Positions 58,764 to 64,000 of a DNA stretch of 64,000 nucleotides are shown one piece after another; the first letter of the stretch is position 1, and every line of letters begins with the position of its first letter. The DNA lies in assembly GCA_948567375.1 (NCBI GenBank), contig OX419758.1:45761001-45825000 (forward strand), read 5' to 3'. The notes below the pieces were generated by a model that saw nothing but the letters and a program-made list of their open reading frames with translations, searched no databases and was not told the origin of the DNA. This DNA comes from Lunularia cruciata. Taxonomy: Eukaryota; Streptophyta; Marchantiopsida; Lunulariales; Lunulariaceae. Position numbers and translations under genes: made by a program.

Positions 58764-59804
58764 TCAAATTCTGTACTTTTCAGCCCAAGTACTCAACCTA
58801 GACTCCAAAATTTGACCGTACAACTTGGCAAAGATACTACCCACTAGAATGGTACGGTAATTGGTGGCAATATCTATCTGACCAGACTTGTGAATAGGAA
58901 CAACCTTCTTGAAGCACCATCTATCAGGAAACCCACACTTGATGGCCTCATTCAAGAGAGAAGTGAGTACTGAAATCAGATGGCTACCACCCCACTTAAG
59001 TAGTTCAACACATAGTCCATCAAGGTCTTCAGCCTTACCATTGGCCAACTTCTTCAATTGGTATTGGACATCAGCTTCAGAGATGGTGAGAGCAGATCCA
59101 AGGCAAGGTGCCATGCTTGGAGCATTAGGGAAAAAGTACAGATCCTTCACATATTCACAAAGCTCATTCATGTCCAGCAATGGAGATGGAGATCTGATGG
59201 TTACCTTCTGCCAAAAAGCCTTGGGATTGGTCCTCAATTCAATGCTCAACTCAACTCCCTTGAGTCTCAAGAACGCTCGCTTCTTGCACTTCACCAACTT
59301 TCTATAAGAGACAAAAGCCTGATTTTGTGCAATCTGATCAAGAGACCTATCCATAACTTTGATCCTTGCAATTTTACAGTCAACATCAAACCACCTATTG
59401 CAAGGGAGACCAAGTCTCTTCTTGTGAGAACCTCGTGGAGATAGAGTTGTTGATGTAGATTGAAGAAGTTCAACCAACTGATCACTACGTTGTTGAAAAT
59501 CAAAACTCCACTCCATAGAGCTCAATTTCTCATGGATAGCTTGTTGGTACAAATCTCGCTTGTGAAAATTGAGACAAAGTTTCCCTCTAAAGGCATGGTC
59601 AATAGGTAATGTGGTTCTATTGAGGGAAGAAAGAAGGATGACACAAGATAAAGGTGCATGGTCAGATTCCGGTTGAGGATCTAAAACAACAAAATCTAAG
59701 ACAATGTGTATATCACTGGGTGAGGTGAGCATATAATCTACAGTGGTGGATCCACCAAAAGCACATGCTTTGCTTACAAGTTTCTGGAAATTGAGAAAGG
59801 CCAT
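58764..59804 (-). pseudogene. ORF2 linker: end of endonuclease and start of RT (LINE B)
   Basis: A 346-codon frame begins in the endonuclease end (FGGSTTVDYMLTSPSDIH, PESDHAPLSCV with the catalytic SDH). It passes the Arg/Lys-rich linker (KCKKRAFLRLKGVELS) and enters the RT fingers (KLANGKAEDLDGLCVELLKW, KKVVPIHKSGQ, NYRTILVGS). The frame overlaps the upstream endonuclease frame, showing one frameshift. Confidence 0.88.
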
Positions 59805-60429
59805 TCAAGATCTTCAAGCTACAACTGGTACCAAAGCTCAAAAAGTGCTCACTCATGGAGTTGGATATGAGATCTTTGGAAGAGCGGGACCAAGCACTAG
59901 AATGATCTATCAAGCTATGGAAAGGGTCATTCTCAAGGTCACTAAACTCAGGAATCTGAGAGGTTTGGATCCTAGCATTGAAATCACCAAGAATAAGTAC
60001 TACACCTTTACTTTGAAATTCCAAGACATCCTTTGTCAAGGAGTGGAAAGGCTGCATGGTGTTGAGAGATCCGCTTGAATAGATTGGTGATGTCAATGGG
60101 GCAAAGTAACAAACAGCAAGGAAGCAAGGTGTAGCAACTCCTCCAATCCTCAGCCATTGGTATTGTCCACTTGAGTCTTGGCCTATCAAAGAGACTGATT
60201 TTTCAAAGCCAAATCTGACGCAAGTAGCAATACCTCCAAAGCCTCTTCCTCTATGTTGCCTCCACTTGTTCCAAGTTGAACCAACAAGAATGAAAGCTTC
60301 AATGTTTTGAATGGTGTTTCCTTCATGTTCCCATGTCTCCACAAGATTGATCAGATCAGCATTATCCCACACAGGTTTAGCGCTTGAGTACTTGGTATGT
60401 GTGAGACCATGAACATTCCAAAATAGCAC
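59713..60429 (-). pseudogene. Apurinic-type endonuclease of LINE B ORF2
   Basis: The frame starts MLFWNVHGL (family: WNxRGL) and has LINLVETWEHEG (catalytic Glu). It continues with GFGGIATCVRFGFEK, FLAVCYFAPLTSPIY and VLILGDFNARI (Asp/Asn of the active site). The last ~20 residues are out of frame with the continuation at 59804. Upstream codons (60430-60480) may include the true start. It nicks target DNA. Confidence 0.9.
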
Positions 60430-60625
60430 TCTAAGGGTCTGGAATTGCTATGCGGTAGTTGAAAATTTCCTTTGGGTGATCACAGCTCTATTGTCTCTCA
60501 TGAATGCAACAAAACCTGCTTGTTGAGCCTCCTTCACTTTTGCTAATTCTCCCTTCTTTGCTTGCCATTAGAGAGGTGTGAGATCAGGGTCCAACCAAAT
60601 ACGCCACCCCTTTAGTATAGCCTTT

Positions 60626-61318
60626 TTATCCATCACTGCATTCCTTTGAGTTTTTGAGCCAAACATCACCAAAATGCTTCTTGGTTGTGCACCTTGTTGT
60701 CCCAATTATATGCTTGTTGTCCCAATTATATGCTTGCAAAATCTGAGGATCATGGACTCTCAAAGAATCAGCAATAAACTCACACACTATGGCCTTGGTG
60801 TCTTCCTTTTCACTCTCTGGCAAACCTGAAACTCTCAAGTTCTTCATTCTGACCAATTGGTTCTCCTTCTCAACCTCATGCTCTTGCAAGCAAGAGATTT
60901 GAGCCACCTTAGTAGCTTCAGCATAAGACTTCATCTTCACTTCTAATGTATCCACAATCTGTTGGAGCCCTCCGCCTTGTGTAGCAATATCGTTGGCTTG
61001 TGCTCCCAAGGAGGCAACTTTCTCGGTAGCATCAACCATCCCCTAGGTTGATGTTAACAGAGAGATAGAACTCTTCTTGAGGTCTTGAATCTCTTGGTTT
61101 ACTAGGTTCAAAGACTCTTTGACACTACTGATCTCAACCTTTACAAATTCCATATCAGTCATGAGAGTACTCATGCACTGGGACATAGGTGCCATGGAGC
61201 TTCTAAGGTCCTTGTGGAAATCATTTGCTTTCCTATACATTTCAGCTAATTGTTGTTGCTTCATGGCTATATCAGCAATGTCTTTCACCATCTTGGACTC
61301 CTCCATTGTGACAATCAC
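60626..61318 (-). pseudogene. ORF1 of LINE B
   Basis: Two pieces, 61318-61043 and 61039-60626, are separated by one TAG (61040-61042) where copy A has AAG. The N-terminal part is helical (MKQQQLAEMYRKANDFHKDL; ESLNLVNQEIQDLKKSS). The second has LKKS-like heptads, QLVRMKNLRVSGLPESEKED and FIADSLRV. This is the order of L1-type ORF1p: coiled coil, then an RRM-like RNA-binding domain. It would form an RNA-binding trimer with element RNA. Confidence 0.78.
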
Positions 61319-61439
61319 TTATCACTCACAATCAATCTGGAAGTTTTACTTCCAACACCAAAACTTTAGGATTTTCAAGTAGGCAGCACAACTGTTTTAC
61401 AATTTTAAGCACTACTAGGCTGGTGTTGAAGTAAGGACC

Positions 61440-62640
61440 TTGAGAAGCTGATTCTAATGAGATAAGAATCACCTCATTTGAATATGTGAGTGCAAAGATA
61501 CTATCTTTCAAATCTGCAGTGCACAAAGATACCAAAGGCTGCAAAATTTGAGGTACCTAGAGCTTCTAATCTGTGACCTAACCTTAAGCAATCAATTTTC
61601 AGTCTAAAGGTCTGAGGGAGTTGATTCTAAAGATACAAAGATCACTTCATTTGGATCATTGAGTACAAAGATACAATAGCTTGAATTTGCACTTCACAAT
61701 GTTATGATGTCCAAAGAGTCACAGATTTCAAACTGTCACAACTTCCTTATCTGGCCTTCAATTTCTACAAATCAGACCTCAATAGAAACCTTGCACTGTG
61801 CTCGTTCTATTGCCACAAAAACTACTTGATTTGGACCTATAAGTACAAAGAAATCCTACTTCACATGTGCAGATTTTAACACCAAGTAGTTGCAAGTGCT
61901 ATAGTGAAACAAATGGTCATATCATCTGCGGATATTTAAATCTTTCAAATACGGACTCAATAGAAATCCTATAACCATGTGGTTCTTATGACACAAGAAT
62001 CACCTGGATTGGATCTGCGAGTGAGGAGAAATGGCACTTCAAAGTTGGTACTCCAAACACCAAGATGCACAAGATGTGACAGAATGAGAATTACCACCAC
62101 TGCTTGCTCAGACCTCCATGTGCTGCAAGCTTGGCCTTGAAAAAGAGCTTGTAACTAACAGATTCTGATGCAGAAATTTTCACTGGATTTGCACTTGTGA
62201 CCATAGAGCAATAGCCTTCCCAATTCTTGCACAATAACAAGGACTACTCAAAACTTCCTCAGAATTGAAAAATCCAGATCTCCCTGAGTACTGCTCCAAC
62301 CTGTACAAGCTTTACCTTGAAAGGAAGCTCTAAGCATAGTGCTTCTAATGAGACTCCAATCACTCCATTTGCCCAAGTATTGGCAGAGATACAGTCATTT
62401 GAATTTATAGTCCAAACCCTAAAATCTGCCAAAGATGACAGAATTCGAATCTTTGTAACTCTCTGCACAGATGTGGGTTTTTAGCATGCTTGATATCAAT
62501 CAAAAGAGCTCTTCAAGGCGCATCCATTGCTACAGAAATCACTCCATTTGGACTCTTGATGATGAAGAAACAAACTCTCAATTATTGAACCTCTGTTAGA
62601 AAATTCAAGCACTCATAACTTTCGCCACAAAGCTCAGAAT
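61440..62640 (-). repeat. Seven ~179-bp monomers in the LINE B 5' region
   Basis: A core written on the plus strand as TTCTAATGAxAxxAATCACxxCATTTGGA recurs with the final TTTG/ATTG word ending at 61480, 61653, 61833, 62011, 62191, 62371 and 62550. Spacings are 173-180 bp. Between cores lie repeated AAGCTxTxxCTT and ACTCCAAxCACCAAG-like words. Copy A has the same layout. Confidence 0.87.
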
Positions 62641-62713
62641 GGTGTAATCTTGGTGTCCATGATTAGATTGTCTGGCAAGTTTGAGTAAGATACCTAAGAA
62701 TTTTCAGTCCCAA

Positions 62714-63013
62714 GATGAGATGTTTGTAAGGAAAGCAACCATATAGCAAGCTTTGTAGGAAAATAAGTCCCAAGATGGGAAATTTGTTGGCAAAGTAGCC
62801 ATAGAGCAATCTTTGAAGGAAGACAAGTCCTAAGATGGGAAGTTTAGCAATGAAGCAACAATAGAGCAAGCTTTGAAGTAAGATAAGTCCCTAGATGGGA
62901 AATTCGGCAATGAAGCAGCCATAGAGCAAGCTTTGGAGGAAGATAAGTCCCTAGACGGGAAGTTTGTCATTGAAGCAATTATAGAGCAAGCTTTAGAAGA
63001 AGATAAGTCTATT
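62714..63013 (+). repeat. In-frame 60-bp tandem repeat in the G2 pol (five units)
   Basis: Units begin at 62714, 62774, 62834, 62894 and 62954. Each encodes the 20-residue motif DGKFVxKxAIEQALEExKS with changes. The same repeat has three units in G1 (7715-7894). Confidence 0.92.
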
Positions 63014-63905
63014 TTTGTGGTGTGGATCAAATTGATTGCACAAGGAGAATCCAAGGAGGGTCAAGAGTCTCATCAAGCCATGGTTGATCATATAGTTTAG
63101 GGGAGCACCAATACTATTTATTCTTGAGAAGGATGGAGTGCTTTGTTTGTGTATTGATTACCATGGGCTGAATAAACAAACAATGAAGAATGTATATCCC
63201 TTGCCTTGAATTGATAACTTGTTTGATCAATTGAGTGGAGCACGATACTTCTCTAAGTTGGATCTTTGCAACAACTATTGGCAAATCCCCATTGAAAGGA
63301 AGGATGTACAAAAGATTACTTTTTGCACAAGGTATGGACATCTTGAATGGAGAGTTCTACCTTTTGGGCTCACTAATGCTCTAGTAGTTTTCATGGATCA
63401 GATGCATCTGGTGTTGGATGGACTATTGGATTAGTACATGGTGGTGTTCTTGGATGATATTTTAATCTATAGCAAGATGGATGTAGAACATATAAATCAT
63501 GTGCAAAAAATCCTAAGGCAACTATATCAATGGAAGTTTTATTGCAAGAAGTCAAAGTGTGCCTTTTGGCAAAAAGAAGTCACCTTCTTGGATCTCAAGA
63601 TCTCAAAGGTGCTTTTGCTTTTGCTTTTGTGTTTACTTTTCTCACTAATAAAACACAATAGAAAGGAATTACTCTACATGAGATCAAGAACAACTAGCAA
63701 TAGTATATGCCACCAAGGTATGAAGGCATTATCTCTTGCAAAAATAGGTGATCATGTGAACTAATTGCAAACCCTTATTGTAGATATTACATGTAATATG
63801 CATGAAGAGTAGACATTATTGATAGGAGGAGCAATTCCAATTGTTTGATATCAAACTTGAGTATAAACTAGGTTGGTTCCATGTCATCCCTGATGCCCTA
63901 TCACA
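63014..63905 (+). pseudogene. Reverse transcriptase and RNase H remnants of G2
   Basis: After the repeats, VVWIKLIAQGES and HQAMVDHIV are followed directly by GSTNTIY. The ~205 bp that in G1 encode the pre-RT segment are missing. RT motifs follow: [34 protein letters not shown] (motif A), PFGLTNALVVFMDQM (motif B) and FLDDILIYSKM (catalytic YxDD equivalent, about 63445-63480). A Cys-Lys-Lys-Ser-Lys-Cys-Ala-Phe-Trp segment is next. RNase H remnants run to 63905. Confidence 0.8.
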
Positions 63906-64000
63906 ATGACCTGATTTGAAGTCTTTTCCTCTCATCACAATAGCAATTACGATGGTGTCAATTGACTCTTAGGTCTAAAATGAGTTTAGGATAGCTTTAC

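Larger units (their letters stand above)
57113..62690 (-). mobile_element. LINE copy B, nearly full length, nested in chromovirus G2
   Basis: On the minus strand: a 5' region of seven ~179-bp monomers (62640-61440), ORF1 (61318-60626), ORF2 with endonuclease (60429-59713), RT (59804-57651) and a C-terminal knuckle (57647-57216). The 3' end carries a short (ATTGTTC)n-like tail near 57113-57135. It is better preserved than copy A: ORF2 has one frameshift (about 59760-59800) and two stops. G2 sequences on both sides prove the nesting. Confidence 0.9.
62690..64000 (+). mobile_element. Chromovirus G2, right part (runs off the window)
   Basis: It resumes the G2 polyprotein after LINE B: five 60-bp repeat units, a truncated pre-RT region, RT to about 63610 and the RNase H end (FDIKLEYKLGWFHVIPDALS near 63838-63905). 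Integrase and the 3' LTR would lie beyond 64000. Confidence 0.85.

Noticed and set aside
59743-60078. Plus-strand 111-codon frame within LINE B
   Set aside because: Antisense shadow of the endonuclease coding sequence.

Overview
This window is nuclear DNA of a land plant. Three host genes and large TE-filled intergenic tracts support that: an intron-rich phosphatidylserine synthase of the plant PSS1 type, a plant-type mitochondrial ribosomal protein uL11m gene with a telo-box upstream, and the last exon of a Pro/Gly/Met-rich protein. The chromovirus and Athila/Tat-like LTR elements are also typical of plants. I cannot fix the lineage from sequence alone.

Layout. 0.2-0.8 kb: C-terminal exon of an unidentified gene. 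2.0-2.2 kb: an 88-bp minisatellite; 2.2-5.0 kb: AT-rich DNA. 5.0-11.1 kb: a decayed non-LTR element (family R) split by a chromovirus, G1 (5790-10434), with both LTRs, a primer binding site, gag, protease, RT, integrase and a chromodomain. 13.1-14.9 kb: a decayed copy of an accessory coding region that recurs at 49-51.6 kb. 16.0-16.5 kb: (CT)n and a 133-bp tandem duplication.

17.65-24.35 kb is the genic island: PSS1 (minus strand, 12 exons, 443 aa) and uL11m (plus strand, intronless) stand head to head with about 0.88 kb between start codons. A short R fragment with a 14-bp target duplication sits in the last PSS1 intron.

25.7-36.8 kb: a ~62-bp tandem array broken by an R element (itself holding a 713-bp solo LTR) and by LINE copy A. 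37-43 kb: mostly unexplained DNA and a ~535-bp repeat family. 43.7-48.2 kb: a decayed Ty3/gypsy element (G4) whose pol ends in a PHD finger. 48.2-55.3 kb: an Athila/Tat-like element (G3, minus strand) with a long coiled-coil ORF downstream of pol, in the position where Athila elements carry env-like ORFs. 55.3-64 kb: a second chromovirus copy (G2) interrupted by a nearly intact LINE (copy B, minus strand).

The most notable signals are: (1) the two homologous post-pol accessory ORFs at 13-15 and 49-51.6 kb; (2) LINE 5' regions built of seven degenerate ~179-bp monomers in both copies; (3) the PHD finger closing the G4 pol; (4) an in-frame 20-residue repeat in the chromovirus pol that varies from three to five units; (5) the nested-insertion record, with perfect or near-perfect target duplications and a paralogous empty site.
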